Translations under genes and position numbers: made by a program | Notes under the pieces: model-generated | What the model was told of the DNA's origin: nothing | What the model saw: the letters and a program-made list of their open reading frames with translations, nothing else | Database searches by the model: none | NCBI RefSeq assembly: GCF_028714215.1 | Contig: NZ_JAQTMS010000050.1 | Location: 1-37,731 of the forward strand | Reading direction: 5' to 3' | From: Rhodoferax sp. | GTDB taxonomy: Bacteria > Pseudomonadota > Gammaproteobacteria > Burkholderiales > Burkholderiaceae_C | DNA: 37,731 bases | In this document: positions 25,559 through 33,578 of the stretch, piece by piece | Position numbering within the stretch: position 1 is the stretch's first letter | Layout: each line of letters begins with the position of its first letter

Positions 25559-26839
25559 TCAATGAGGCGCGGTGAACTTGCGCCGCAACCCACGCGCGAA
25601 GTCTTTTCCCAGATGGGCAAACAGGGCTTTAAGTGGACTCAATTCCGCCTGCGGCAATTGATCGGCACCGAGTCGCTCGATCTGGTGGTAGTACCAACCG
25701 GCCTGGCATAAATTGTTCAAGGAGCGCATCGAATTCGAACGGCTAGCGGGGCTCCAGTAGCCGCGCCCCAGCACCAGCCGGTCCTCGGGCACCGGCAGCC
25801 TTGCCATTTGACCGGTCAACAGGCGCGTCGGAAAGTCGGGGTCCAGACAGAACGGGCGGGCCAAGCCAATCATGTCGGTGTGGCCGCCAGTCAACGCTGC
25901 CTCCATGCCGGCCAGGGTACGAAAACCACCGGTCACCATGATGGGCATGCGCGCCACCGCCTTGAGGGATTTGGCATATTCCAGAAACATCGCTTCGCGC
26001 TCCCGCGTGCTGTCACGAATCTGCTCCGCCGCCGCTGGTTTGAAGAACTCGAGCTGCTCGTACGTGCCGCCTGAGACCTCCAGCAAGTCAATGCCTGCGT
26101 CATTCAGCCACTGCACCACCTGGACGCTATCGGCCAGTGTGAATCCACCTTTGACGAAGTCTGACGAGTTGAGCTTGACGGCAATCGGGTAGCCCGCTCC
26201 CACCCGGGTTCGCACGGCGCGAATCACTTCCAGCAACAGGCTGGCGCGCTGGGCCAGCGGGCCACCCCAGCGATCCAGCCGCAGGTTGGTGCGGGCCGAC
26301 AGAAACTGGGACAGCAGATAGCCATGCGCGGCATGGATCTGAACTCCATCGAAACCGGCGTCCTGCAGCAGCGCGGCCGCATTGGCGAAGCGTTGGATGA
26401 CGTCCTGGATGTCGGCCTCGGACGCCGCGCGGGGCTTGCCGAAATTCCCCATCACCTGCAACTGGACTGGCGACGGCGCCAGCGGGCTCAGGTTGACCAG
26501 GCGCGGGCACTGCCGTCCCGGATGACTGATCTGTGCCCACAACTGGCTGCCGCCGTCATGTACCGCCTGCGCCCAGGCATGCAACTGCGGCAAGCCGGAC
26601 GCGTCTTCGACCACCACATTACCGGCGCGTTCCAGGTAGCGCCGATCCACCATGATGTTGCCGGTCAGCAGGATGGCGGCACCGCCGCGCGCCCAGTTGG
26701 CATACAAGCGCAGATGCGACGGCGTCGGATGGTCGTGCGCGTCGGCCAGGCCTTCCGTCATGGCCGCCTTGCAAATCCGGTTTGCCACTTCGTGGCCGCA
26801 TGGTAGTGTCAGGGCTTGCTCGATCATGATGGCCTTCAT
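25559..26839 (-). CDS. NADH:flavin oxidoreductase, Old Yellow Enzyme family
   Basis: FMN-dependent TIM-barrel oxidoreductase of 426 residues that reduces activated C=C bonds or related substrates. Visible family motifs: KAAMTEGLAD near the N-terminus, GNIMVDRRY, WAQISHPGRQ (FMN/substrate loop), FDGVQIHAAHGYLLSQFLSARTNLRLDRWGG (catalytic His and active-site Tyr), AVKLNSSDF, and MVTGGFRTLAGMEAAL...DMIGLARPFCLDPDFP for phosphate binding. There is no C-terminal Fe-S/FAD module, so it is the short OYE type. The last 60 residues (after LVLGRGYWSP) are typical of a betaproteobacterial subgroup. Substrate unknown. A MITE-like element lies 70 bases upstream of its start and separates it from the hydrolase gene. 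Confidence 0.92.
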   Translation of the reverse strand: MKAIMIEQALTLPCGHEVANRICKAAMTEGLADAHDHPTPSHLRLYANWARGGAAILLTGNIMVDRRYLERAGNVVVEDASGLPQLHAWAQAVHDGGSQLWAQISHPGRQCPRLVNLSPLAPSPVQLQVMGNFGKPRAASEADIQDVIQRFANAAALLQDAGFDGVQIHAAHGYLLSQFLSARTNLRLDRWGGPLAQRASLLLEVIRAVRTRVGAGYPIAVKLNSSDFVKGGFTLADSVQVVQWLNDAGIDLLEVSGGTYEQLEFFKPAAAEQIRDSTREREAMFLEYAKSLKAVARMPIMVTGGFRTLAGMEAALTGGHTDMIGLARPFCLDPDFPTRLLTGQMARLPVPEDRLVLGRGYWSPASRSNSMRSLNNLCQAGWYYHQIERLGADQLPQAELSPLKALFAHLGKDFARGLRRKFTAPH

Positions 26840-26869
26840 TCCGGTGACAAGAATGCACTTACTGGTGTC

Positions 26870-26897
26870 AGTGTAGTGTTTTCAAAGCCGTATTCAA
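26870..26897 (-). promoter_or_regulatory. candidate sigma-70 promoter of the OYE-family gene
   Basis: On the minus strand a TTGAAT -35 (plus 26892-26897) and a TACACT -10 (plus 26870-26875) are separated by 16 bases, 30 bases before the ATG at 26839. It lies between the gene and the MITE-like element, so the gene may keep its own promoter despite the insertion upstream. Motif match is moderate. Confidence 0.35.
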
Positions 26898-26908
26898 CTC
26901 GGGGATTT

Positions 26909-26939
26909 AGAACTTGTCCGCAAATAAGTGAGGGTCGCG
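26909..26939 (+). repeat. left terminal inverted repeat of the MITE-like element
   Basis: 31 bases that pair with 27150-27180 with two mismatches (C versus T at the 13th base, A versus G at the 23rd). The outermost base of each arm is part of the TTA duplication by the alternative boundary, so the element itself is taken from 26910. Confidence 0.9.
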
Positions 26940-27179
26940 TTGGGACGCAATCGGGATGAGTTGCCCGCCAACATTTCGCAGCATGGGCTGCCTGCCCATG
27001 CAAGGAATTTGGTCGGCAAATCGCCCGATTTCGACCCAACCCTTCGGGCAAACGGATTTTCGGGCGGTCTGCTTCGTTACAAAATCAGCCAAGGCAAGCA
27101 GCCTTGGCTTGGATTTTGCGCCTCGCATCCCATCCCGAAAATTCATTTGCGCGACCCCCACTTATTTACGGACAAGTTC
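26910..27179. mobile_element. 270-bp MITE-like element with terminal inverted repeats and TTA target duplication
   Basis: The ends are near-perfect inverted repeats (left through 26939, right from 27150; 2 mismatches in 31 bases counting one flanking base each side), beginning GAACTTGTCCG. Directly outside are TTA at 26907-26909 and TTA at 27180-27182, a 3-bp target-site duplication. No transposase frame fits within 270 bases. The interior holds perfect hairpins: GCATGGGC (26981-26988) with GCCCATGC (26994-27001); AAATCG (27018-27023) with CGATTT (27026-27031), framed by GGTCG/CGACC; and GCCAAGGC (27088-27095) with GCCTTGGC (27101-27108), framed by AAAATC/GATTTT. It is non-autonomous, presumably mobilised by a transposase elsewhere; TTA would fit the TNA targets of IS1031-like IS5 elements, but the family is not established. 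Confidence 0.85.
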
Positions 27180-28222
27180 TTAGCCTGGCCGGTTGGGATC
27201 GCTCTTGTTTCACCATGCCGCATGAGCCACACCGAGTCAGCAGCCAGACCGCGTTGGCGCAGGGCAATGGCAAGGTCACGCGGTGGTTGATCGAAGGCTT
27301 CTTGCGTCAACATGAAGGTGCCCCAATGCACACCCATGGCCTGTTTGGTTTCCAGATCAAGCATGAGTTGCACGGCATCGGCCGGGTTGACGTGCATGTT
27401 CTTCATGAAATCACGCGGCAAATAGGCGCCTATGGGAAGGGCCAAAAAGTCAACAGCCCCAATCCGCTCGCGAATGGTCTTGAAGTCCGCGCTGTAGCCG
27501 GTGTCCCCTGGGAACAGGAAGCGCCACGGCGCCGCCGCTCCCTGGTGCCATTCCAGCAGGTAGCCACCCCAAAGGGACGCGTTGGTATCGAACGGCGTTC
27601 GCCGATTCCAGTGTTGCGCTGGTGTGAAGTGAAGGCGGATTGTGTTTCTCTGCGGGGCATTCCCGACTGCCTCACCCAATTTGACCTGATCCCACCAATC
27701 CAGTTCGGTGACCTGGCTTATGCCTCGCGCATCGAACCAGGCCTTCAGGCCCAAGGGAACAAAGAACCGTGGCCTCTGCCCGGCTGCCAGCAGACCGGCA
27801 ATGGTGGCGTGACAGAGGTGGTCGTAGTGGTTGTGCGAAATCAGCACAACATCAATCGGTGGCAGTTCCTGGGGCTGCAGGGGTGCCGGCACTCGGCGTG
27901 GCGCGCCAAACCGGCCGTAAGGTCCGGCGAAGCCGGCCAGGGTCGGGTCGATGAGAATATTCAAACCGCCCACCTGCAGCAAAATTGTGACGTGACCCAG
28001 CCAGGTCACGTGGGGTGCGTCCTGTCGCAGCGCGATGCGTGCATGGTCCACCGGGACACTCCATTGGCGGGCAAAAGCGGCATAGCCACCGGTCGGCTCC
28101 GCCAGGGGTTTGAAGTCTCCGCGCAGCGAGCGCCAGACCATTTCATACCAGGGGAAGTTGCCGATGACGACCCCGGGATCGCTATTTCCAAAGCCGCCGC
28201 TGCGGTGGTGTGACGGTTTCAA
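27143..28222 (-). CDS. metallo-beta-lactamase-fold hydrolase (NAPE-PLD/RomA-like), 3' end supplied by MITE
   Basis: Metallohydrolase of 359 residues. The binuclear metal motifs are HVTWLGHVTILLQ, the core SHNHYDHL (H-x-H-x-DH), HFTPAQHWNRRTPFD, the FPGDTGYS aspartate strand and GVHWGTF near the C-terminus. PIGAYLPRDFMKNMHVNPADAVQLMLDL marks the N-acyl-phosphatidylethanolamine phospholipase D/RomA-like group, so a phosphodiester or lipid substrate is possible, but bacterial roles are poorly known. The final eleven residues (NLSVNKWGSRK) and the TGA are encoded by the MITE-like element's right repeat, so the native C-terminus was replaced. The catalytic core is complete, so activity is probably retained. 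It follows the phosphatase gene by 26 bases. Confidence 0.9.
   Translation of the reverse strand: MKPSHHRSGGFGNSDPGVVIGNFPWYEMVWRSLRGDFKPLAEPTGGYAAFARQWSVPVDHARIALRQDAPHVTWLGHVTILLQVGGLNILIDPTLAGFAGPYGRFGAPRRVPAPLQPQELPPIDVVLISHNHYDHLCHATIAGLLAAGQRPRFFVPLGLKAWFDARGISQVTELDWWDQVKLGEAVGNAPQRNTIRLHFTPAQHWNRRTPFDTNASLWGGYLLEWHQGAAAPWRFLFPGDTGYSADFKTIRERIGAVDFLALPIGAYLPRDFMKNMHVNPADAVQLMLDLETKQAMGVHWGTFMLTQEAFDQPPRDLAIALRQRGLAADSVWLMRHGETRAIPTGQAKNLSVNKWGSRK
27150..27180 (-). repeat. right terminal inverted repeat of the MITE-like element
   Basis: Complement of 26909-26939 except for two bases. Read on the minus strand it is translated as the end of the metallo-beta-lactamase-fold gene, whose stop codon lies just inside at 27143-27145. 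Confidence 0.9.
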
Positions 28223-28248
28223 GTTGGACAGCCTGCCATATCAAGGTG

Positions 28249-29913
28249 TCAAGGTGCCGCCAGAGGCAACAGGTGACCTTCCGAAGCGGCCGGCGGAGCA
28301 ATCTGTAGAAAGCGCGCCAGCGTCGGCGCCAGATCGACGATGCCCACCCGGTCCGACAGTGCCGCGGCGCGCACCCAGCGCGGACCCCACAACATCAGCG
28401 GAACATGGGTGTCGTAGTCGTATGGCGATCCGTGCGTGGCGCCCCGGTTGCCAACGCCAAACATCCAATTCGGTTTGAGGGCAAATTGCACATCCCCTGA
28501 CAGGTGCGGGTGCCACGACTTGCGCATCTGTTCAAACAGGGGTTCGGCGCTGCGCTGCCCGTCCAGCAATTGCTGGCGCGTATAGGCGGCAGCCACCCCC
28601 GGCTCGGTCAGCAGAAGAGCGCGCGCCTGTTGCGCCAACGCCCGTCCATCGATTCTCTGGCGCGTAATCAACGCCCGGTCCAGTGCCATGGTATTGGCCG
28701 ACAAACCCATCACCCACTTGCCGGGTCCGAAACGTTGCGCCAAGCCGGCGTTGATCCGCGCCAGCATGGGTCCGGAAGCAATTCGGCCGCCCTCAAGCCC
28801 CAGACTTCGACTGTACTCCGGCGTCGGCATGAAGCCGTGGTCAGAGGTCAACGCAGCGATGTAGTTGTCGCGTCCGACATGGGTATCCAGATCCCTGAAA
28901 AAGGCCTGCAGCAAGCGATCAAGCTGCAAGGTGTGATCCTGTGACGGGAGAGACTCGGCACTGAATGCATGATTCACGTAGTCATGCCCGGACAGACTGA
29001 CCACCAGAATGTCGGGTGCATCGTCCTGGCCAAGTGCTTCACCCGTCAGCGCGGCGCGGGCAAAATCCAGTGCCAGCGCATCGCCAAACGGTCCTTGCAG
29101 CAAAGAGCTGTAAAAGCGCACGCCGGGCGCCTCATCCTGTGGCGCGCCGTACATGATGGGAAGCTCGGCACCGGCCGGCGGCAGGGCGCCTGCAGGCCCG
29201 CGCCGGTAGGCAGAGTCTGGCAGCAACGCGGTCCAGGAAGACTTGAAATACCGGTCAGCCGGCTTCGCTGCATTAAAGCGATCAACCCAGGATGGATGCG
29301 CGCTCATATAGTAGGTGCTGGAGGCGAATTCACCGCTGCCACTCATGTACATGTAAGCGGTGCCGGTCTTGCCAGCTGGCAGAATGGCACCCCGGTCCTT
29401 GCCCGAGATGGCGATGACTTTTGAGCGTGCGTCGGCGCTACGCAGCACGTCCCCCAGCGTTTCAACCAGCAGGTTCTTGGGGCTGGTGCCGTCATAGGCC
29501 TGCGTCTTGTGGCCGATGTAACTGGCTGATGGGTCTGCCACGCAGTACACGCCGTCGCCGCTATCGGGATCACGCCACTCATTGCCTATGATGCCACTGC
29601 GACTGGGATTCGCGCCGCTGAGCATGACGGCATGGCCCGCCGCAGTGACGGTGTAAGCGTGGTCGTAATGCGCATTGATGAACCAGGCGCCGTGTTCCAT
29701 GAAACGGGCAAACCCGTCAGCGCCAAATTGGTCGCGGTAATTCTCGATCTGGCGTTGCGGCAGGCCATCGATCACGATCAAGGCAATCAGCCTGGGTCGG
29801 CTGGATGAAACTGGCGCGACGTTGCTGGTCGGACTGGGGCTTGAACCCGCACAGCCGATCAGAACCAGCGCCAGCACGGCGCTTGCAGCAAGTCTTTTGA
29901 AAATCAACTTCAT
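28249..29913 (-). CDS. PafA-like alkaline phosphatase/phosphodiesterase, lipoprotein
   Basis: Exported hydrolase of the alkaline phosphatase superfamily, 554 residues. The N-terminus is a lipoprotein signal with LVLIGC (lipid-bearing Cys21). The mature enzyme has LIVIDGLPQRQIENY with metal ligand Asp49, the nucleophile region HAYTVTAAGHAVMLSGANPSRSGIIGNEW (Thr near 88-90), SLSGHDYVNHAFSAES, LTSDHGFMPTPEY and the C-terminal metal-binding ATHGSPYDYDTHVPLMLWGP. This layout matches PafA of Flavobacterium, a phosphate-irrepressible monoesterase with lesser diesterase activity. It probably releases phosphate at the cell envelope. Together with the NAPE-PLD-like gene downstream, breakdown of phospholipid-like phosphoesters is a reasonable but unproved idea. 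Confidence 0.9.
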   Translation of the reverse strand: MKLIFKRLAASAVLALVLIGCAGSSPSPTSNVAPVSSSRPRLIALIVIDGLPQRQIENYRDQFGADGFARFMEHGAWFINAHYDHAYTVTAAGHAVMLSGANPSRSGIIGNEWRDPDSGDGVYCVADPSASYIGHKTQAYDGTSPKNLLVETLGDVLRSADARSKVIAISGKDRGAILPAGKTGTAYMYMSGSGEFASSTYYMSAHPSWVDRFNAAKPADRYFKSSWTALLPDSAYRRGPAGALPPAGAELPIMYGAPQDEAPGVRFYSSLLQGPFGDALALDFARAALTGEALGQDDAPDILVVSLSGHDYVNHAFSAESLPSQDHTLQLDRLLQAFFRDLDTHVGRDNYIAALTSDHGFMPTPEYSRSLGLEGGRIASGPMLARINAGLAQRFGPGKWVMGLSANTMALDRALITRQRIDGRALAQQARALLLTEPGVAAAYTRQQLLDGQRSAEPLFEQMRKSWHPHLSGDVQFALKPNWMFGVGNRGATHGSPYDYDTHVPLMLWGPRWVRAAALSDRVGIVDLAPTLARFLQIAPPAASEGHLLPLAAP

Positions 29914-29973
29914 TGCCCGATCTTGCCAAAATCCCCTAGCAGGCGGACCGACAAAGAAAACCTTGACTGCGAT

Positions 29974-30603
29974 TCAGTCGCGCACACCGGCCATGAGCGC
30001 GGCAAACCCGATGAAGACGCCGCCGGTCGTGCGATTGAAGGCCCGCAATACGGTGGCCCGTTGCAGGTAGCTGGAGAGTCTCTTTCCGCTGACGGCATAG
30101 ACCAGGTACCAACTGATCTCGATCACCGTGAACGTGCTGATCAGGATTGCGAATTGCGGCAACTTTGGAAGCTCGGGATTGATGAACTGCGGAAAGAATG
30201 CTGCCGCGAAAAGAATCGCTTTGGGGTTGCTCGCCGCCACCAGCATGCCTTGCCGAAAAAGAGCGATGGATTTTGCCGCCGGCTCTGGTTGTCGGGTTGA
30301 ATCCGGCGCAGGGTCATGGACCGGTGAACGCCAACTTTTGACACCAAGGTAGGCCAGGTAGGCGGCGCCGGCCAGGCGCAAAGCGTCGAACAGGGCCGGA
30401 AAAGCATGCAGCAAGGCGCCCAGTCCCGCCGCTGAAGTGCTCATCATGGCCAGCAAAGCCGTCATGCAGCCGGCCATCGTGGCAATCGCCGCGCGCAGGC
30501 CAAATCGCGCGCTGCTGCTCATCACCAGCAACATATTGGGCCCAGGCGTCGCCGAGACGACAAAAGCCATTAAAACGAATAACCACCAGGTCTGTAAACT
30601 CAT
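29974..30603 (-). CDS. LysE/RhtB-family amino-acid exporter
   Basis: Inner-membrane exporter of 209 residues with about six hydrophobic segments. The family signature is at the N-terminus: LMAFVVSATPGPNMLLVMSSSARFGLRAAIATMAGC (P-GPN motif near residue 20). The second half carries LVAASNPKAILFAAAFFPQFI, also typical. ATG 30603 is taken rather than an upstream frame extension because it starts directly before the first helix. Likely substrates are amino acids or derivatives such as homoserine lactone, but specificity cannot be read from sequence. The phosphatase gene begins 60 bases downstream in the same direction. Confidence 0.92.
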   Translation of the reverse strand: MSLQTWWLFVLMAFVVSATPGPNMLLVMSSSARFGLRAAIATMAGCMTALLAMMSTSAAGLGALLHAFPALFDALRLAGAAYLAYLGVKSWRSPVHDPAPDSTRQPEPAAKSIALFRQGMLVAASNPKAILFAAAFFPQFINPELPKLPQFAILISTFTVIEISWYLVYAVSGKRLSSYLQRATVLRAFNRTTGGVFIGFAALMAGVRD

Positions 30604-30688
30604 GTCGTCATGTTTCCAATTAAGTTGACTTGCCAACAGGTATTTGGCGAAAAGAACGCGATCGTCGAAGGCCGGATTGGCTGCGCCC

Positions 30689-30952
30689 CTAACCTTGGGG
30701 CTTGATCACTGGCCCGACGACACCCTCCAGGTTCGAAACAAGCGCATTGCGGTATTCCGAGACGTAGAACTCCACGGCTCGCGCCTGGTCCTGCTGTGTG
30801 CCGTTGTGAGACATGAAATTGAAGGCGTTGTAACGACCCGCCGCAAACAGGATGGCGGCGCTGACCTCGCCGTCCTTTCCGTCTTCGGCCAAGCGGTTGG
30901 CAAGATGAATGAATTCGTCGACAAGCTTGAGAAATTCCGGAGGGTAGGCCAT
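30689..30952 (-). CDS. DUF3144 family protein
   Basis: Soluble 87-residue protein. The pattern FLKLVDEFIHLANRLAEDGKDGEVSAAILFAAGRYNAFNFMSHN, then ARAVEFYVSEYRNALVSNLEGVV, matches DUF3144 (D-FI-LAN, VSAA-x-AARYNAF, then a Y-E-YRxML-NLD tail). Function is unknown. ATG 30952 gives the family N-terminus; a start 17 codons upstream would add residues that do not look conserved. It lies between the exporter and the peptidase, same strand, with gaps of about 85 bases on each side, so it may be independently transcribed. Confidence 0.85.
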   Translation of the reverse strand: MAYPPEFLKLVDEFIHLANRLAEDGKDGEVSAAILFAAGRYNAFNFMSHNGTQQDQARAVEFYVSEYRNALVSNLEGVVGPVIKPQG

Positions 30953-31035
30953 GGCAATTTTTTGTTTCGGGTTGCGGCTTACTGTAGCAGCCGCTTCAGG
31001 CAATCAGGATCGTGAGCATCTCGCGCAGACTTGAC

Positions 31036-32940
31036 TCAAGGAATCTTCGCGGCCTCAGCTTCCATTTGTGCGACCAACTCCTCCATTTGATCAACCATCG
31101 CTTGCACGGTCTCGCGTTTGGAGAGATCAACGCCGGCTTTCTGCAACTGTTTCATCGGGTGGTCGTTGCCGCCGCTCTTGAGCAAGGCAAGGTAGCGATC
31201 AGTGGCGGCAGCGCGGGACGAGGCCGGGCCGGTGGTCATGTCCTTGAAGAGTTTGGCTGACGAAGCGAAGCAGGTTGCGTATTGATAAACGTAGTAAGGA
31301 GAATTGTAGAAGTGCGGAATGCGCGACCAGGTGTATTTGTACAGATCGTCGATCATGACGGCATCACCGTAATAGTCCGTCAGCAGCTTCAGGTAAATAT
31401 TATTCAGTACATCCGAGGTAATCGGCTGGCCTTGCTCGACCAGCTTGTGCGCCTGCAATTCGAAGTCGGCAAACAGCACCTGGGTGTAGAAAGTGCCAAC
31501 AATCGAATCGACCGCGTGCTGCAGCAAGAGGAAGCGCTCCTTCGGATCCTGGCTCGCTTGCAGCAAGTGATTCAGCAGAAAACGCTCGTTGGTGGTGGAG
31601 GCGACCTCGGCAACAAAGATGGTGTAGTCCGCAGTCACGAAGGGCTGGGTTTCGTTCGCCAGCACAGTGTGCATGGCATGGCCTCCCTCGTGCGCCAGGG
31701 TGAACAGTGCGTCCTGCGTGTCGTTGTGGTTCAACAGCATGTAAGGTCCGACACCGTAAATGCCGCTCACGTACGCGCCGCTGCGCTTGCCTTCGTTTTC
31801 ATAGACGTCGACCTGTTTGCCGGCCAGAAATTTCTGATACTTGGCGACATAGTCGGCACCTAGAGGCGCCACCGAGGCGAGCACCTGGTCGCGCGAATCG
31901 GCATAGGAATACTGCTTGTCCGTCTTGTAGATCGGAATGGCGCCGTCATACAGGTGATAGGTATCCAGACCGAGCAGCTTCTTGCGCAGTTTCATGTAGC
32001 GTTGCAGCGGTGCCGTGCCCTTGCGCACGGTATCGACTAGGGTCGTCACCACCGATGCTGGAATGGCATTGCCATCGAGTGCGGATTCCAGGGTGGCCGG
32101 GAAATTGCGCGCCTGCGCGTTGAACCATCCCTGCTGCAATACCCCGTTGTAGATCGCTGCGTAGGTGTTGGTGGTTGCGGCATAGGTTTTCAAATAGGCT
32201 TCGAACGCCTTGGCCCGGTCGGCCTGCTGGTAATTGGTCGCCAGCACCGACTGATAGGTGCCTGGCGAGAGCTTGATTTCCTTGCCGTCGGACAGCGTCA
32301 CCATGGGGAACTTGATATCCGACGTTGACAACTCCTGAAAAGTAGCCTTCGGCGTTGCGCCGAATCGTGCGGCGTAGGACAGCAGGCGTTCGCCCTTTTC
32401 GTCAAGCACATGTTTCTGTTGTCGATAGTTGTCCAGAATGGTGAATTTGTACTGTTTGAGTGCCGGTGTCGTGGCAATCCATTTTTCCATCTTCGCCTGA
32501 GGAACGGTCAACAGCTCGGGCGTGAACCATGAGGTGGCAGTGCCAAGTTTGGAAAACAAGGCCATGACGCGCTGAAATTTTCCTGCGACATCCTGGTTGC
32601 GCGTATCGACGTCGCGCTGAAGTGCGGTATAGCCGTAAACCTTGTACTGCAGCATGCCGATTTGGTCGAATGCCTGGTAAGCCTTCAGGACGGCGTCAGG
32701 GCCATTCTTGAGCGAGCCTTTGAGTTTGGCAAACGCATCGATTCTGCTGTCGATCTCGTTCATGCCGGCTTCCCATGCCTGCCAGTTGGCATAGATGGGT
32801 GTGAAGTCCCAGCGAAACTCGGCCGGAATGTCGGCCCGATTCTGGGTCACCGGCTTGCTGGTACCAGCCGCCATGGCAGCGCCGGCAAGTGTGAATGAAA
32901 TGGCAACACTGAGAGTGCAACGCTGGAAAATAGTATTCAT
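31036..32940 (-). CDS. pepF: M3-family oligoendopeptidase F-like zinc peptidase with signal peptide
   Basis: Zinc metallopeptidase of 634 residues cleaving oligopeptides. The active site is FTLAHEGGHAMHTVLAN with the HExxH zinc motif and, about 28 residues on, AEVASTTNERFL providing the third ligand Glu. KYTWSRIPHFYNSPYYVYQYATCFA is the substrate-binding C-terminal motif of PepF. Uniquely against the cytoplasmic PepF of Gram-positive bacteria, ATG 32940 gives a signal peptide (MNTIFQRCTLSVAISFTLAG, then AAMAAG cleavage region), so it should act in the periplasm. AAGG lies 14 bases upstream. The position of the start is supported because the extra upstream residues would bury the signal peptide. 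Confidence 0.92.
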   Translation of the reverse strand: MNTIFQRCTLSVAISFTLAGAAMAAGTSKPVTQNRADIPAEFRWDFTPIYANWQAWEAGMNEIDSRIDAFAKLKGSLKNGPDAVLKAYQAFDQIGMLQYKVYGYTALQRDVDTRNQDVAGKFQRVMALFSKLGTATSWFTPELLTVPQAKMEKWIATTPALKQYKFTILDNYRQQKHVLDEKGERLLSYAARFGATPKATFQELSTSDIKFPMVTLSDGKEIKLSPGTYQSVLATNYQQADRAKAFEAYLKTYAATTNTYAAIYNGVLQQGWFNAQARNFPATLESALDGNAIPASVVTTLVDTVRKGTAPLQRYMKLRKKLLGLDTYHLYDGAIPIYKTDKQYSYADSRDQVLASVAPLGADYVAKYQKFLAGKQVDVYENEGKRSGAYVSGIYGVGPYMLLNHNDTQDALFTLAHEGGHAMHTVLANETQPFVTADYTIFVAEVASTTNERFLLNHLLQASQDPKERFLLLQHAVDSIVGTFYTQVLFADFELQAHKLVEQGQPITSDVLNNIYLKLLTDYYGDAVMIDDLYKYTWSRIPHFYNSPYYVYQYATCFASSAKLFKDMTTGPASSRAAATDRYLALLKSGGNDHPMKQLQKAGVDLSKRETVQAMVDQMEELVAQMEAEAAKIP

Positions 32941-33149
32941 CGAGGGCAGACCTTGCAAGTGGAAAGGGAATTCAATCGCAGCAAGCGAAGTATCGCATTT
33001 TGGGCCATCAGAGCCATCGCCCATTCATTCGACAATCAGATCGACCGCATTCGGAAGAATTGTCAACGTGGTGGTCGGTTCTGCCGTTAGAAGATTCGGT
33101 CCTGCGCACCTTCGGGCGGGCAGGCTATCAATCAAATTGGAAATATACC

Positions 33150-33443
33150 GTGAAGAAATTCCTCGTTCTTGCATCCCTCCTGTCCGTCTGCGCAGTCTCA
33201 GGCTTCGCGCAAACGGCCCCCGCCAGGACGCCGGCTGAAGCTGGTGCCAAACTCGTTGCTGAACGTGACGCGGCCTGGCTCAAGGCGCATCCGCGCGCTG
33301 TTGCGGTCAAGGAATCGATGGCCCGCCCAGTTGCCAAGCACGCCAGACACGTGAAGCCTGTCAAGCACGGCAAACAGGCCAAGAAAAGCAGAAACGTCAA
33401 GCCCAAGGCCCATCAAGGCCGAACGGCTCACGTCGGTCGATAA
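33150..33443 (+). CDS. small exported Lys/His-rich basic protein
   Basis: Product of 97 residues from GTG 33150, chosen because it starts a clean signal peptide (MKKFLVLASLLSVCAVSGFA, cleavage after FAQ) and GGAAA lies 10 bases upstream. The mature part is short and very basic: RTPAEAGAKLVAERDAAWLKAHPRAVAVKESM, then a His/Lys/Arg-rich tail with KHARHVKPVKHGKQAKKSR and similar units. No family is recognised; a periplasmic role in binding polyanions or metal is conceivable. It is divergent from pepF with 209 bases between. The stretch 33444-33578 after it holds only an ACCTGC/GCAGGT inverted repeat. Confidence 0.7.
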   Translation: MKKFLVLASLLSVCAVSGFAQTAPARTPAEAGAKLVAERDAAWLKAHPRAVAVKESMARPVAKHARHVKPVKHGKQAKKSRNVKPKAHQGRTAHVGR

Positions 33444-33578
33444 ACCCTGAATTGACCTGCACTTGAGACAGTTGATGCGCAGGTAAACTGTTGTAAGCAA
33501 AAGTTACCATTGTCAGCACGGGAAGCACCAACCGCGTTATGTATCCGAGGCCAAAGAATGACCTTTAAGGAGTTTTAA

